Positions 1 through 9,803 of a stretch of DNA of 64,000 nt are shown here, in pieces. Position 1 is the first letter of the stretch, and each line of letters begins with the position of its first letter. Origin of the DNA: Paracidovorax konjaci (GTDB lineage: Bacteria > Pseudomonadota > Gammaproteobacteria > Burkholderiales > Burkholderiaceae_C); NCBI RefSeq assembly GCF_900112675.1, contig NZ_FOMQ01000018.1, positions 1 to 64,000 on the forward strand, in the 5' to 3' direction. The notes beneath the pieces were generated by a model that saw nothing but the letters and a program-made list of their open reading frames with translations, was not told the origin of the DNA and did not search any database. Position numbers and translations under genes: made by a program.

Positions 1-163
1 CCTCGGCCGCCGGGCCGAGACCCGGCCCCGGGAAACAAACCCAAAACAAAACTCCGCCATAGCGCAGAGCCAAAGAGCCCAACGTAACCAACAATCAACT
101 ACAAAAACAATAGCAAACTATCCAATGAATCCGGCGGCATGAGGCCAAAAACTCCATAACCCC
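1..163. other. Non-coding left edge
   Basis: No convincing gene. The first 35 bases are very GC-rich and can fold back; the rest is much more AT-rich than its surroundings. It lies downstream of the leftward YccS-like gene, so it may hold that gene's 3' untranslated region. It contains one copy of the interspersed element described separately. Confidence 0.5.
102..140 (-). repeat. Interspersed element, copy A
   Basis: Read on the minus strand from 140 downward: ATGCCGCCGGATTCATTGG, then a variable stretch and TTGCTATTG. It matches three other copies in this window (6794-6835, 17429-17471, 57034-57076) over the ATGCCGCCG and CATTG blocks and the GCTAT half of a small hairpin. This copy lacks a good ATAGC closing arm. 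It is intergenic. Confidence 0.6.
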
Positions 164-2482
164 TCACCCCACCTTCACCCCCCACTCCCCCACCACCCCC
201 TCGATCACCCCCACCTGCCGGCACACCAACGCCACCTGCATCTGCAGCGTCCTCAACGTCTGCGCCGCCGCAGACTCCCCCTCCCCCACTGCATCCGCCG
301 CCCGCTCCAGGGCCTGCGCCATGCCCTCGCCCCGCCCGGCCTCCGCAGCGATACCTTCTTCCACACCCGCCTCCCCCCGCAGCCCCGCGGCCAGGGCATC
401 CAGCCGCCCGGCCGCGTGCGCCCCCGCCGTGTGCGCCAGGTCGGCCTCGGGCCCCGCCGGCCCGGCACGGTGCGCGCCCAATGCCGAGAGATAGTTCAGC
501 AGCGTGTGCGATGCCACCAGCATGCGCATGCCGGCCAGCGAGTGCGAGCGCACGTGGCGCGGCTCCTGCAGCAGGTGCGATAGCGTGGTGGAGAGCGCCG
601 CGTCGGCGTTGTGCGCGTTGCGCCGCGCGAGGCGGTAGTCCAGGTCGTCGGCCTTGCCGGTGGCGTACTGCGAGAGGATCTCGCGCAGGTAGTGGGCGTG
701 CGCCGCGAGCGCCTGGGCCGCCACCGACGCGAGCCGGCGGCCCTGCCAGTCGGGCAGCACCCAGAGCATCGCCACGGCCGCGATGGCGCTGCCGATCAGG
801 GTGTCGAGCAGGCGCGGCAGGATCAGCGCGTGCGCCTCGCCGGTGGCCTGGTTGAAGCACATGAGCACCAGCAGCGTGATGGCGGCCGTGGCCGTGAGGT
901 AGCGCGTGGTGCGGGTCACGAAGAACAGCACGCCGGCCGCCACGGCGAAGAGCGCCTGCAGCGGCAGGCTCGGGAACAGCCGCAGCAGCGCCCAGCCCAC
1001 CACCAGCCCCACGGCCGTGCCCGCGATGCGCTGCGCCACGCGGGCCAGCGTGGCGCCGTAGGTGGGCTGGCACACGAACAGCGTGGCGAGCGGGATCCAG
1101 TAGCCGTGCACCGGGTCGATGAGCTGCATCGCGCCATGGCCGGCCGCGAGCGCCAGCGACAGCCGCGCGGCGTGCCGGAAGAGCGGCGCGCCGGGCCGCA
1201 GTTGCGCACGCACACGCTCCCAGGCGTCGGCCAGCGAGCGCGGCGAGCGGTCCAGCAGGCTGCTGTCGCCGGCGCGCTCGCCGCCGCCCTCGGGGTGCGC
1301 GGCCGCGTCGAGCTGGGCATCGAGCGTGGCGAGGTTGCGCGCCAGCGCGCGCAGGCTGCGCAGCGGGCGCTGCCATTCGGCGCGGCCCTGGGCCTCCAGG
1401 TAGGCGATGGCGCCGCGCAGGTCGTCCATGGCGCGCGCCACGGAACCATCGCGCACGAACGGCTGGTGCCTCTGCAGCGCCTGCGCGATGCGCGCGCATT
1501 CGACGCCCTGCAACTGCAGCACGCGCTGGCAGCGGTAGAGCACGTCGCTGTGGAAGAGCACGTCGGCCCACTCGCTGTAGTGGTGGTGCGAGGAACTCGC
1601 GCGCTCGTGGATGTCCTGCGCGATGAAATACAGGTTCAGGTGCCGCAGCATGCGGCCCGCGGGCAGGGCCCGTGCCCTGCCGCCCGGGCCCGTGCCCCAG
1701 CGGCTGAAGATGCTTTCCTTGGTGGCGTTGAGGGCCGCCACCACGCGGCCGTTGGTCTGCGCGAGCGCGAGGCGGCGGCGCTCCACGTCCACGCCGCGCA
1801 CGGGCTCGAACAGCCGGGCCTTCAGGCGCAGGTAGGTGCCGAGCTGGTCGTAGAGCTGCGCGAGGTTCTGGCGCACCGGCTGGTGCGGGAACAGCGCGCA
1901 CCAGAGCAGCGAGAGCAGCGCATACCACGCCGCCCCCGCGAGCAGCAGCAGCGGCACCTGCCACGCGCCGCCGGGCGCCTCCTGCGCGGGCGTACCCGAC
2001 GAAGCGCTGATCGCGGCATAGAGCGCCAGGATCACCGTGGCCGAGGCGATGGCGCGGTAGCGCTCGCCGAGGGCGCCCAGCATCGTGAAGCCGAAGGTGG
2101 AGAGCGCCAGGCCCGCCACGAACCACGCCGGGTGCGGCAGCAGCACCTGCACGGAGAACGCCGCCAGCGCGAAGCACGCGAGCATCACCAGCACCGCGCG
2201 CAGCCGGCCACGCCAGCTGTCGTCGGTCTCGGCCAGCGCGCTCGCGATGATGCCCAGGAAGAGCGGCGTCACGAGCGCCACCTGGTCGCGCCACCAGCAC
2301 AGCGCCATGGCGCCGCTGAGCGCGATGAACACGCGCAGGCTGTAGACGAAGGCGTCCTGCGCCCAGAGCCGGCGCAGCCAGCCGGCGCCCTCCGGGCCCG
2401 GCAGCGCGGGGTCGGCCGCTGCCACCGCCGTCGTTGTCGTCTTCTTCGCCGTTTCCGTTGCCGTTGCCGTTTCCATCACCAC
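164..2482 (-). CDS. YccS/FUSC-family integral inner-membrane protein
   Basis: A 772-aa membrane protein. After a Thr/Ala-rich start there is a block of hydrophobic helices (about residues 48-190). A soluble middle region follows, then a second hydrophobic block (about 430-560) and a soluble C-terminal tail. Two membrane blocks split by a cytoplasmic region is the layout of YccS/YhfK and fusaric-acid-resistance (FUSC) proteins, which are proposed efflux components. No substrate can be read from sequence. The start could be the first or the third codon (both Met). It runs in the same direction as ppc, 100 bases downstream of it. Confidence 0.85.
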   Translation of the reverse strand: MVMETATATETAKKTTTTAVAAADPALPGPEGAGWLRRLWAQDAFVYSLRVFIALSGAMALCWWRDQVALVTPLFLGIIASALAETDDSWRGRLRAVLVMLACFALAAFSVQVLLPHPAWFVAGLALSTFGFTMLGALGERYRAIASATVILALYAAISASSGTPAQEAPGGAWQVPLLLLAGAAWYALLSLLWCALFPHQPVRQNLAQLYDQLGTYLRLKARLFEPVRGVDVERRRLALAQTNGRVVAALNATKESIFSRWGTGPGGRARALPAGRMLRHLNLYFIAQDIHERASSSHHHYSEWADVLFHSDVLYRCQRVLQLQGVECARIAQALQRHQPFVRDGSVARAMDDLRGAIAYLEAQGRAEWQRPLRSLRALARNLATLDAQLDAAAHPEGGGERAGDSSLLDRSPRSLADAWERVRAQLRPGAPLFRHAARLSLALAAGHGAMQLIDPVHGYWIPLATLFVCQPTYGATLARVAQRIAGTAVGLVVGWALLRLFPSLPLQALFAVAAGVLFFVTRTTRYLTATAAITLLVLMCFNQATGEAHALILPRLLDTLIGSAIAAVAMLWVLPDWQGRRLASVAAQALAAHAHYLREILSQYATGKADDLDYRLARRNAHNADAALSTTLSHLLQEPRHVRSHSLAGMRMLVASHTLLNYLSALGAHRAGPAGPEADLAHTAGAHAAGRLDALAAGLRGEAGVEEGIAAEAGRGEGMAQALERAADAVGEGESAAAQTLRTLQMQVALVCRQVGVIEGVVGEWGVKVG

Positions 2483-2582
2483 GCTTTCAGGGCCGTTCGC
2501 TCCGCAGGCGGCGCACAGCGGCCGCCCGGCGTGGCCTGCAAGAAGCGGACCCGCCGGGCGTCCGGCCCGCTCCGGGCGCCGT

Positions 2583-5441
2583 TCATCCCGTGTTGCGCAG
2601 GCCCGCCGCGATGCCGTTGATGCAGATGTGGATACCGGTCTGCACGCGCTCGCTGCCCTCGCCCGCGCGCCAGCGGCGCACCAGCTCCACCTGCAGGTGG
2701 TGCAGCGGATCGATGTAGGGGAAGCGGTGGCGGATGGAGCGCGCCAGCGCCGTGTTGTGCGCCAGGCGCTGCCGGTCGCCGGTGATGCGCGCGAGCGCGT
2801 CCACCGTGCGCTGCCATTCGGCCTCGATCGCGCCGAACACCTTGCGGCGCAGGCGCGCGTCGGCCACGAGTTCGCTGTAGCGCGAGGCGAGCGCCAGGTC
2901 GCTCTTGGCCAGCACCATGTCCATGTTGGAGAGCAGCGTGCGGAAGAACGGCCACTGGCGGTACATCTTCTGCAAGAGCGCCATGCGCGCCTTGGCGTTC
3001 TCGCCGGGCGCCTTCACGAAGGCCTCCACGGCCGACCCGAAGCCGTACCAGCCCGGCAGCGTGAGCCGGCACTGGCCCCAACTGAAGCCCCAGGGGATGG
3101 CACGCAGGTCCTCGATCTTCTGGCTGGGCTTGCGCGACGCGGGGCGCGAGCCGATGTTCAGCTCGGCGATCTCGCGGATCGGCGTGGCGTTGAAGAAATA
3201 GTCGGCGAAGCCCGGTGTCTCGTACACCAGCGCACGGTACGCCGCCATGCTCGCCTCCGAGAGTTCGGCCGCGGCATCGTGGAAGGCGGGGGTGGCCGAC
3301 TTGGTGGGCTGGAGCAGCGTGGCCTCCAGCGTGGCGGCCACCAGCGTCTCCAGGTTGCGCCGCCCGATCTCGGGGTTGGCGTACTTGGAGGCGATCACCT
3401 CCCCCTGCTCGGTGAGGCGGATCTGCCCGCGCACGGTGCCCGGGGGCTGCGCCAGGATGGCCTGGTAGCTCGGGCCGCCGCCACGCCCCACCGTGCCGCC
3501 GCGGCCGTGGAAGAGGCGCAGGCGGATGCGATGGCGCGACTCCAGCGTGTCGAACAGCTCCACCAGCGCGATCTCGGCGCGGTACAGCTCCCAGTTGCTC
3601 GTGAAGATGCCGCCGTCCTTGTTGCTGTCGGAGTAGCCGAGCATGATGTCCTGCTCGGCGCCGCTGCGCTGCACCAGGGCCGCGAAGCCCGGCACCTCGT
3701 AGAGCGCACGCATGATCGGCTGGGCGTTGCGCAGGTCGCCGATGGTCTCGAAGAGCGGCACCACGATCAGGTCGGCGCGCGCGTCGGGCGCATCGAGCGT
3801 GCCGTGCATCAGGCCCACTTCCTTTTGCAGCAGCAGCACCTCCAGCAGGTCGCTCACCGTCTCGGTGTGGCTGATGATGTAGTGGCGGATGGCCTGCGTG
3901 CCGTAGCGCTCGCGCATGCGGCGCGCGGTCTCGAAGATCGCGATCTCGCCGCGCGCGTGCTCGGAGTATTCGGCGCCCACCACGCGCAGCGGCCGCGCAT
4001 CGCACAGCAGGCGCACCAGCAGAGCCTCGCGCTCGGGCTCGGGCAGAGCCGCGTAATCCTCTTCGAGCCGCGCCGTGGCCAGCAGCTCGGCCACCACGCG
4101 CTCGTGCTGGTCGGAGCTTTGCCGCAGGTCCACCGTGGCGAGGTGGAAGCCGAACACCTCCACCGCGCGCACCAGCGGGTGCAGCCGCTGCAGCGACAGC
4201 GCCGTGCCGCCGTGCGAGCGCAGCGATGCCTCGATCACGCGCAGATCGGCCAGGAACTCCTCGGACACCGCATAGGGGTTCTGCGGCGCCACCGCGTGGC
4301 GCGCGGCCTCGCCGCCGGTCAGCTCGCGCAGCGTGGCCGCCAGGCGCGCATAGATGCCCGTGAGCGCCCGCCGGTAGGGCTCGTCCTGGCGGTGCTCGCT
4401 GGTGTCGGGCGAGCGCTCGGCCAGCTGCTGCATCTCGGGCGAAACCTGCACGAGCCGCGCCGACAGCGACAGCTCGCCGCCCAGGTAGTGCACCTCGGTC
4501 AGGTAGTGGCGCAGCGCCACCTCGGCCTGCCGCCGGAGCGCGAGCGACAGCGTCTGCGCGCTCACGTTGGGGTTGCCGTCGCGGTCGCCGCCGATCCACT
4601 GGCCCATGCGCAGGAAGCTCGCCACGGGCTGGCTGCCCAGCGCACGCTCCAGGTCTTCGTACAGCCTGGGGATCTCGCGCAGGAAGGTCGATTCGTAATA
4701 GGAGAGCGCGTTCTCGATCTCGTCGGCCACGGTGAGCTTGGAATAGCGCAGCAGCCGCGTCTGCCAGAGCTGCGCCACGCGGGCGCGCAGGCGGGCCTCG
4801 TTGGCGGCCAGCTCGCGCGGCGAGAGCGCGTCGCGCGCGGCCTTGTAGAGCTGGGCGCGGGCCTGGATCTCGTCGCGCTCGGCCAGCAGCTCGGCGATGT
4901 CGCGCTCGGCGTCCAGGATGCTCTTGCGCTGCACCTCGGTGGGGTGGGCGGTGAGCACCGGCGCCACGTAGCTGCGCGCCAGCGTCTGCGCCACCGCGCG
5001 CGGCGCGATGCCGGCCCAGCGCAGGCGCGCCAGGGCCACCTCGATGCTGCCCTCCTGGGCGCTGCCGGCGCGCTCGTGCACGGTGCGGCGGCGGATGTGG
5101 TGCCGGTCCTCGGCCAGGTTGGCCAAGTGGCTGAAATACGTGAAGGCGCGGATCACGCTCACCGTCTGGTCGCCCGAGAGGCCCTTGAGCCGCTTCTTGA
5201 GCGCCTTGTCGGCCTCCTGGTCGGCATCGCGGCGGAAGGCCACCGAGAGCTTGCGCACCTGCTCGACGAGGTCGTAGGCCGCCACGCCCTCCTGCTCGCG
5301 GATCACGTCGCCCAGGATGCGCCCGAGCAGGCGGATGTCCTGGATCAGCGGCTGGTCCTTGTCGGTGCGGCGCCCGGCGGGCTGCGCGGGCGCGGCTTCG
5401 GGCGCGGGATCGGTCGTCTTGCGGGATGGCGTCGCATTCAT
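2583..5441 (-). CDS. ppc: Phosphoenolpyruvate carboxylase
   Basis: A 952-aa cytoplasmic enzyme that adds bicarbonate to phosphoenolpyruvate to give oxaloacetate, replenishing the TCA cycle. Visible signatures are [13 protein letters not shown] with the catalytic His, the glycine-rich [14 protein letters not shown] loop with the second active-site His, and the conserved C-terminal end [10 protein letters not shown]. Length is normal for bacterial PEPC. The N-terminus has a short Pro/Ala-rich extension before the conserved domain begins near residue 30. It is transcribed away from hemC; the 112-base gap must hold both promoters. Confidence 0.98.
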   Translation of the reverse strand: MNATPSRKTTDPAPEAAPAQPAGRRTDKDQPLIQDIRLLGRILGDVIREQEGVAAYDLVEQVRKLSVAFRRDADQEADKALKKRLKGLSGDQTVSVIRAFTYFSHLANLAEDRHHIRRRTVHERAGSAQEGSIEVALARLRWAGIAPRAVAQTLARSYVAPVLTAHPTEVQRKSILDAERDIAELLAERDEIQARAQLYKAARDALSPRELAANEARLRARVAQLWQTRLLRYSKLTVADEIENALSYYESTFLREIPRLYEDLERALGSQPVASFLRMGQWIGGDRDGNPNVSAQTLSLALRRQAEVALRHYLTEVHYLGGELSLSARLVQVSPEMQQLAERSPDTSEHRQDEPYRRALTGIYARLAATLRELTGGEAARHAVAPQNPYAVSEEFLADLRVIEASLRSHGGTALSLQRLHPLVRAVEVFGFHLATVDLRQSSDQHERVVAELLATARLEEDYAALPEPEREALLVRLLCDARPLRVVGAEYSEHARGEIAIFETARRMRERYGTQAIRHYIISHTETVSDLLEVLLLQKEVGLMHGTLDAPDARADLIVVPLFETIGDLRNAQPIMRALYEVPGFAALVQRSGAEQDIMLGYSDSNKDGGIFTSNWELYRAEIALVELFDTLESRHRIRLRLFHGRGGTVGRGGGPSYQAILAQPPGTVRGQIRLTEQGEVIASKYANPEIGRRNLETLVAATLEATLLQPTKSATPAFHDAAAELSEASMAAYRALVYETPGFADYFFNATPIREIAELNIGSRPASRKPSQKIEDLRAIPWGFSWGQCRLTLPGWYGFGSAVEAFVKAPGENAKARMALLQKMYRQWPFFRTLLSNMDMVLAKSDLALASRYSELVADARLRRKVFGAIEAEWQRTVDALARITGDRQRLAHNTALARSIRHRFPYIDPLHHLQVELVRRWRAGEGSERVQTGIHICINGIAAGLRNTG

Positions 5442-5553
5442 GCGGAAGGGTCTCCTGGAGCGCTCGCGGACGAGGCGTGGGTGCTGCGGCGCAGCATGCT
5501 AGCATCCCCGCCAGGGCCGCAGAGCCTCTGCCCGGCCGGCCGCCAACACCGCG

Positions 5554-6513
5554 ATGCAACCACCCGTCTCCCCCTCCCTCCCCCCCGCTTCTCCCGCCCT
5601 TCCCCCCATCGTCATCGCCACGCGCGAGAGCCGCCTGGCGCTCTGGCAGGCCGAGCACGTGCAGGCCCTGCTGCGCGCACGCGGCCACGACGTCGCCCTG
5701 CTGGGCATGACCACGCGCGGCGACCAGATCCTCGACCGCACGCTCTCCAAGGTGGGCGGCAAGGGCCTCTTCGTGAAGGAACTGGAAGTCGCCCTGCAGG
5801 AAGGCCGTGCGCACATCGCCGTCCACTCGCTCAAGGACGTGCCGATGGAGCTGCCCGAAGGCTTCGCGCTGGCCTGCGTGATGGAGCGCGAAGACCCGCG
5901 CGACGCCTTCGTCTCGTCCCGCTACGCGCGCCTGGCCGACCTGCCGCACGGCGCGGTGGTGGGCACCTCCAGCCTGCGCCGACAGGTGCTGCTGCAGGCC
6001 GAGCGCCCCGACCTCTCCATCCAGCCGCTGCGCGGCAACCTCGACACCCGGCTGCGCAAGCTGGACGAGGGCCAGTACGACGCCATCGTGCTCGCGGCCG
6101 CGGGCCTGAAGCGCCTGGGGATGGAGGACCGCATCCGCGCGCTGTTCGAGCCGGACGACATGCTGCCCGCCGCCGGCCAGGGCGCGCTGGGCCTGGAAGT
6201 GCGCACCGACCGGCACGACCTGATCGAGGCGCTCGCGCCCCTGGCCCACCTGCCCACCTGGCTCACCGTGGCCGCCGAACGCGCCGTGAGCCGCGCCTTG
6301 GGCGGCAGCTGCTCGGTGCCGCTGGCCGCCCACGGCCGCTGGACCGATGCCGCCACGCTCGCCCTCGACGGCGCCTGGGGCGATCCGCAAGGCCGCCTGC
6401 CGCTGGTGCGCGTGCGCGTCGCGGCCCCTGTCTCCACCCTGGCCGAGGCCGAGGCCCTGGGCACCGCCGTGGCCGCGCAGTTGCGCGCCGCCGGTGCGCA
6501 GGTGCCGGCCTGA
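5554..6513 (+). CDS. hemC: Hydroxymethylbilane synthase (porphobilinogen deaminase)
   Basis: A 319-aa enzyme that joins four porphobilinogens into hydroxymethylbilane in tetrapyrrole synthesis. Visible are the N-terminal [12 protein letters not shown], the arginine-rich [19 protein letters not shown], and [11 protein letters not shown], whose Cys holds the dipyrromethane cofactor. The first ~18 residues are Pro/Ser-rich and not part of the family core, so translation might start slightly later. It is the first gene of a hemC-hemD-hemX-hemY operon, and hemD starts 18 bases after its stop. Confidence 0.97.
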   Translation: MQPPVSPSLPPASPALPPIVIATRESRLALWQAEHVQALLRARGHDVALLGMTTRGDQILDRTLSKVGGKGLFVKELEVALQEGRAHIAVHSLKDVPMELPEGFALACVMEREDPRDAFVSSRYARLADLPHGAVVGTSSLRRQVLLQAERPDLSIQPLRGNLDTRLRKLDEGQYDAIVLAAAGLKRLGMEDRIRALFEPDDMLPAAGQGALGLEVRTDRHDLIEALAPLAHLPTWLTVAAERAVSRALGGSCSVPLAAHGRWTDAATLALDGAWGDPQGRLPLVRVRVAAPVSTLAEAEALGTAVAAQLRAAGAQVPA

Positions 6514-6531
6514 AGCCCTGCGCCCTCCGCC

Positions 6532-7374
6532 GTGCTCCACATCGATCCGGACCCCGCCACGCCGCGCCGCGCCATCGTCACCCGGCCCGAGCGCGACGCC
6601 ATGCAGTGGGTGGTCCACCTGCATGCGCGCGGCATAGACGCCCAGGCCCTGCCGCTCATCGCGATCCGCGCCTGCGCCCACCCCGAGGCCCGCGCCGCCC
6701 TGCAGGCCGCGCGCGACGGCTGGCGCCAATGGCGCGCGGTGATGTTCGTCAGCAGCAATGCCGTGCACCACTTCTTCGAGCCCCAGGGGCCCGATGCCGC
6801 CGTATTCATTGAAGAGTCTGCTATCAAAACGAGAGTATGGGCACCCGGCCCCGGCACGGCCCAGGCGCTGCGGCAGGCCGGCGTGCCGGCCGCATCGATC
6901 GACCGCCCGGCCGCCGACGCCACCCAGTTCGACTCCGAATCGCTCTGGGCACAGGTGGCGCCGCAGGTGCGCCCGGGCGACCGCATCCTGATCGTGCGCG
7001 GCGCCCAGGCCGAGAGCGGCGGCGCGGACGGCACGGCGGGCTCGGGCCGCGAATGGCTCGCGCAGCAGATCGCCGCCGCCGGCGGGCACACCGACTTCGT
7101 CGCCGCCTACGAGCGCGGCGCGCCGCAGCTCACCCCCGCGCAGGAGGCCCTGGCGCGCACCGCCGCCGCCGACGGCTCGCTCTGGCTGTTCAGCAGCTCC
7201 GAAGCCGTGGCCCACCTGCAGCAGGCGCTGCCGGACCAGGACTGGGCACAAGCGCGGGCGCTCGCCACCCACCCCCGCATCGCGCAGGCCGCGCAGGACG
7301 CGGGTTTCGGGGCCGTGCGGCAGTGCCGGCCCGCCCTGAGCGACGTGGTCGCATCGATAGAATCCCACCCATGA
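6532..7374 (+). CDS. hemD: Uroporphyrinogen-III synthase (HemD)
   Basis: A 280-aa protein that closes and inverts ring D of hydroxymethylbilane to give uroporphyrinogen III. The start codon is GTG. Family support comes from RAIVTRPERDA near the N-terminus, the VMFVSSNAV segment and the C-terminal LWLFSSSEAV, with position between hemC and hemX. HemD sequences are poorly conserved, so context matters. The gene carries an AT-rich 42-base patch (6794-6835) that matches an interspersed element and encodes FIEESAIKTRV. Its stop overlaps the hemX start (ATGA). Confidence 0.93.
   Translation: MLHIDPDPATPRRAIVTRPERDAMQWVVHLHARGIDAQALPLIAIRACAHPEARAALQAARDGWRQWRAVMFVSSNAVHHFFEPQGPDAAVFIEESAIKTRVWAPGPGTAQALRQAGVPAASIDRPAADATQFDSESLWAQVAPQVRPGDRILIVRGAQAESGGADGTAGSGREWLAQQIAAAGGHTDFVAAYERGAPQLTPAQEALARTAAADGSLWLFSSSEAVAHLQQALPDQDWAQARALATHPRIAQAAQDAGFGAVRQCRPALSDVVASIESHP
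6794..6835 (+). repeat. Interspersed element, copy B, inside hemD
   Basis: ATGCCGCCGTATTCATTG followed by AAGAGTCTGCTATCAAAAC. It matches the intergenic copies C and D closely but lies in the hemD reading frame and adds no stop codon. Base composition drops sharply relative to the flanking hemD codons. The ATGCCGCC part may be ancestral hemD sequence or part of the element; the window alone cannot decide. Confidence 0.6.
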
Positions 7375-8450
7375 GTTCCGAGCCTTCCCTCGCACCCTCC
7401 GCGCCGCCCGCCGCCACCCCTTCCGGGGCCCCCGGCGTGCAGCGCGCCGTGATGCTCCTGCTGGGCGTGGTCGCCGTGGCGGGCCTCGCCACCAGCATCC
7501 TGCTGTGGCAGCGCCTGGGCAGCATCCAGGAGCAACTGGCGCGCCAGTCGGCCGATGCCGGCGCGCAGTCCATCGAGGCGCGCACGCTCGCCAACCAGGC
7601 CCTCGACATGTCGCGCGACGTGTCCGCCCGCATCGCCGTGAACGAGACCCGCGTGAGCGAAGTCGCGCTGCAGCGCAGCCAGCTCGAAGAACTCATGCAG
7701 AGCCTCTCGCGCTCCCGCGACGAGAACCTCGTGGTCGACATCGAATCCGCCCTGCGCCTCGCGCAGCAGCAGGCCCAGCTCACGGGCAGCCTGGAGCCCG
7801 TGGTGGCCGCACTCAAGAGCGCCAACCAGCGCATCGAGCGCGCCGCCCAGCCCCGGCTCGCTCCCGTGGCGCGTGCCATCGGCCGCGACATCGACCGCGT
7901 GGGCGCGGCACAGGTCACCGACACCGCCGGCCTGCTGGCCCGCCTGGACGACCTCATGCGCCAGGTGGACGAGCTGCCGCTGCAGAACGCCGTGGCGCAG
8001 GCCGCCGCCACGCGCCGCATGAACGCCGCCGGCAGCCGCGCGCCCGACGGCGGCGCTGCCGACACCGCGCCGATGCCCTGGTGGCAGGCGACGCTGCAGC
8101 GCGGCTGGGAAGTCGTGCGCGACGAGGCGCGGCAGCTGCTGCGCGTGACCCGCATCGACCGGCCCGAGGCCATCCTCATCGCGCCCGACCAGGCCTTCTT
8201 CCTGCGCGAGAACCTCAAGCTCCAGCTCATGAACGCGCGGCTGGCCATCCTGGCGCGCCAATACGAATCGGCGCGCGCCGACCTGGCCTCCGCGAGCAAT
8301 GCGCTGGGCCGGTATTTCGACCCCGCCGCGCGCCGCACCCAGTCGGCCGCCACCGTGCTGCAGCAGGCGCAGATGCACCTGAAGGGCGCCGCGCTGCCGA
8401 CGCTGGACGAGACCTTCGCCGCGCTGGCCACCGCCGCGGCGGGCCGCTGA
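7371..8450 (+). CDS. hemX: HemX-like membrane-anchored protein of the haem operon
   Basis: A 359-aa protein with a Ser/Ala/Pro-rich N-terminus, one transmembrane helix (about residues 24-46) and a long helical periplasmic or cytoplasmic domain rich in Gln, Glu and Ala that should form coiled coil. It matches the HemX domain family (often labelled uroporphyrinogen-III methyltransferase, although the methyltransferase domain is absent here). The ATG overlaps the hemD stop by four bases, showing translational coupling. Its exact role in haem synthesis is unsettled for the family. Confidence 0.9.
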   Translation: MSSEPSLAPSAPPAATPSGAPGVQRAVMLLLGVVAVAGLATSILLWQRLGSIQEQLARQSADAGAQSIEARTLANQALDMSRDVSARIAVNETRVSEVALQRSQLEELMQSLSRSRDENLVVDIESALRLAQQQAQLTGSLEPVVAALKSANQRIERAAQPRLAPVARAIGRDIDRVGAAQVTDTAGLLARLDDLMRQVDELPLQNAVAQAAATRRMNAAGSRAPDGGAADTAPMPWWQATLQRGWEVVRDEARQLLRVTRIDRPEAILIAPDQAFFLRENLKLQLMNARLAILARQYESARADLASASNALGRYFDPAARRTQSAATVLQQAQMHLKGAALPTLDETFAALATAAAGR

Positions 8451-8475
8451 GACCGCGCAGGAGGCACCCCGACCC

Positions 8476-9753
8476 ATGCGCGCAGCACTCTGGTTCCTGG
8501 CACTTTTCGGCGTCGCCGTCGCGGCGGCGCTTTTCGCGGGCAACAACCAGGGCACCGTGACCCTGTTCTGGCCGCCCTACCGCGTCGATCTGTCGCTCAA
8601 CTTCGTGCTGCTGCTGCTCATCGGCGGCTTCGCCACGGTCTATGCCGCACTGCGTGCGCTCTCGGCCCTGCTCGAACTGCCGGGGCAGGCGCGCCGCTGG
8701 CGCGTGCAGCAGAAGGAACGCGCCATGCACGCCGCGCTGCTCGACGCGCTCTCGCAGCTGCTGGCCGGGCGCTTCCTGCGCTCGCGCAAGGCCGCCATGG
8801 CCGCGCTCGCGCAGGAAACCGCGCTCGAGGCGGCCGGTGAAGCCGTGCCGCACGGCCGCCAGCTGCGCACGCTCTCGCACCTCGTGGCGGCCGAAAGCTC
8901 GCACGCGCTGCAGGACCGCGCCACGCGCGAGGCCCACCTGCGCAACGCGCTGGACAACATCCCCGCCCGCGCCCCCGTGAGCGAGCTGGAACTGCGCGAA
9001 GGCGCCCAGCTGCGCGCCGCGCGCTGGTCGCTCGACGAACGCGACGCCGCCACCGCGCTGGAACACCTCGCCGCGCTGCCGCAGGGCGCCGCCCGCCGCA
9101 CCCTGGCGCTGCGCGCGCGGCTCAAGGCCACGCGCCTGTCGCACCAGACACAGGAGGCGCTGGAGACCGCGCGCCTGCTCGGCAAGCACCGCGCGTTCTC
9201 GCCCGCCGCGGCGCAGAGCATCGTGCGGGGCCTGGCCATCGAACTGCTGAACGGTGCGCACGACCCGGTGCAACTGCAGCAGGCGTGGATGTCGCTCGAG
9301 CCGGCCGAGCGGGCCATGCCCGAGCTGGCCATCCACGCGGCCCAGCGCCTCACGGCCCTGGGTGGCGACCACGGCCAGGTGCGCACCTGGCTGCTGCCGG
9401 CCTGGGAACGCATGGTGGGCGGCACCGATCCGCTCTCGGACGCCCAGGCGCTCAAGCTGGTGCGGGCGCTGGAGAGCAACCTCGACGCGCTCGACCCCGC
9501 GTGGCTGGCCCGCATCGAGGCCGCCCAGCAGGCCAACCCGCGCGATGCGCGGCTGCAGTACCTCTCGGGCATGGCCTGCCTGCGCCGCCAGCTCTGGGGC
9601 AAGGCCCAGCAACTCTTCACCCAGTCCACCCTGCAGCTGGACGACGGCACGCTGCGCTGCCGCGCCTGGCGCCACCTCGCCGAGCTGGCCGAGCAGCGCG
9701 GTGACGCCGAGGCCGCCGCGGCCGCCTGGAAGCACGCCGCGCTGGCCTCCTGA
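8476..9753 (+). CDS. hemY: HemY-family inner-membrane protein
   Basis: A 425-aa protein. The N-terminus has two hydrophobic helices (about 3-20 and 38-62) separated by the conserved NNQGTVTLFWPPYRVDLS stretch typical of HemY_N. The remainder is alpha-helical with TPR-like repeats. It is the last gene of the hemCDXY operon, 25 bases after hemX. The family is tied to haem production in gamma- and betaproteobacteria, but it is not the protoporphyrinogen oxidase also called HemY in Gram-positives. Confidence 0.93.
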   Translation: MRAALWFLALFGVAVAAALFAGNNQGTVTLFWPPYRVDLSLNFVLLLLIGGFATVYAALRALSALLELPGQARRWRVQQKERAMHAALLDALSQLLAGRFLRSRKAAMAALAQETALEAAGEAVPHGRQLRTLSHLVAAESSHALQDRATREAHLRNALDNIPARAPVSELELREGAQLRAARWSLDERDAATALEHLAALPQGAARRTLALRARLKATRLSHQTQEALETARLLGKHRAFSPAAAQSIVRGLAIELLNGAHDPVQLQQAWMSLEPAERAMPELAIHAAQRLTALGGDHGQVRTWLLPAWERMVGGTDPLSDAQALKLVRALESNLDALDPAWLARIEAAQQANPRDARLQYLSGMACLRRQLWGKAQQLFTQSTLQLDDGTLRCRAWRHLAELAEQRGDAEAAAAAWKHAALAS

Positions 9754-9803
9754 GGCCTGCGGCCCCTCCAGCGCCCCTCCCGCGCCGCGCCGCGCCGCGC
9801 CCG

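Noticed and set aside
2476-7395. Very long open frames (over 1000 codons) on both strands across ppc-hem
   Set aside because: Their translations are Arg/Ala/Gly-rich with no domain, a usual artefact opposite GC-rich genes; ppc, hemC and hemD have strong family motifs in other frames.
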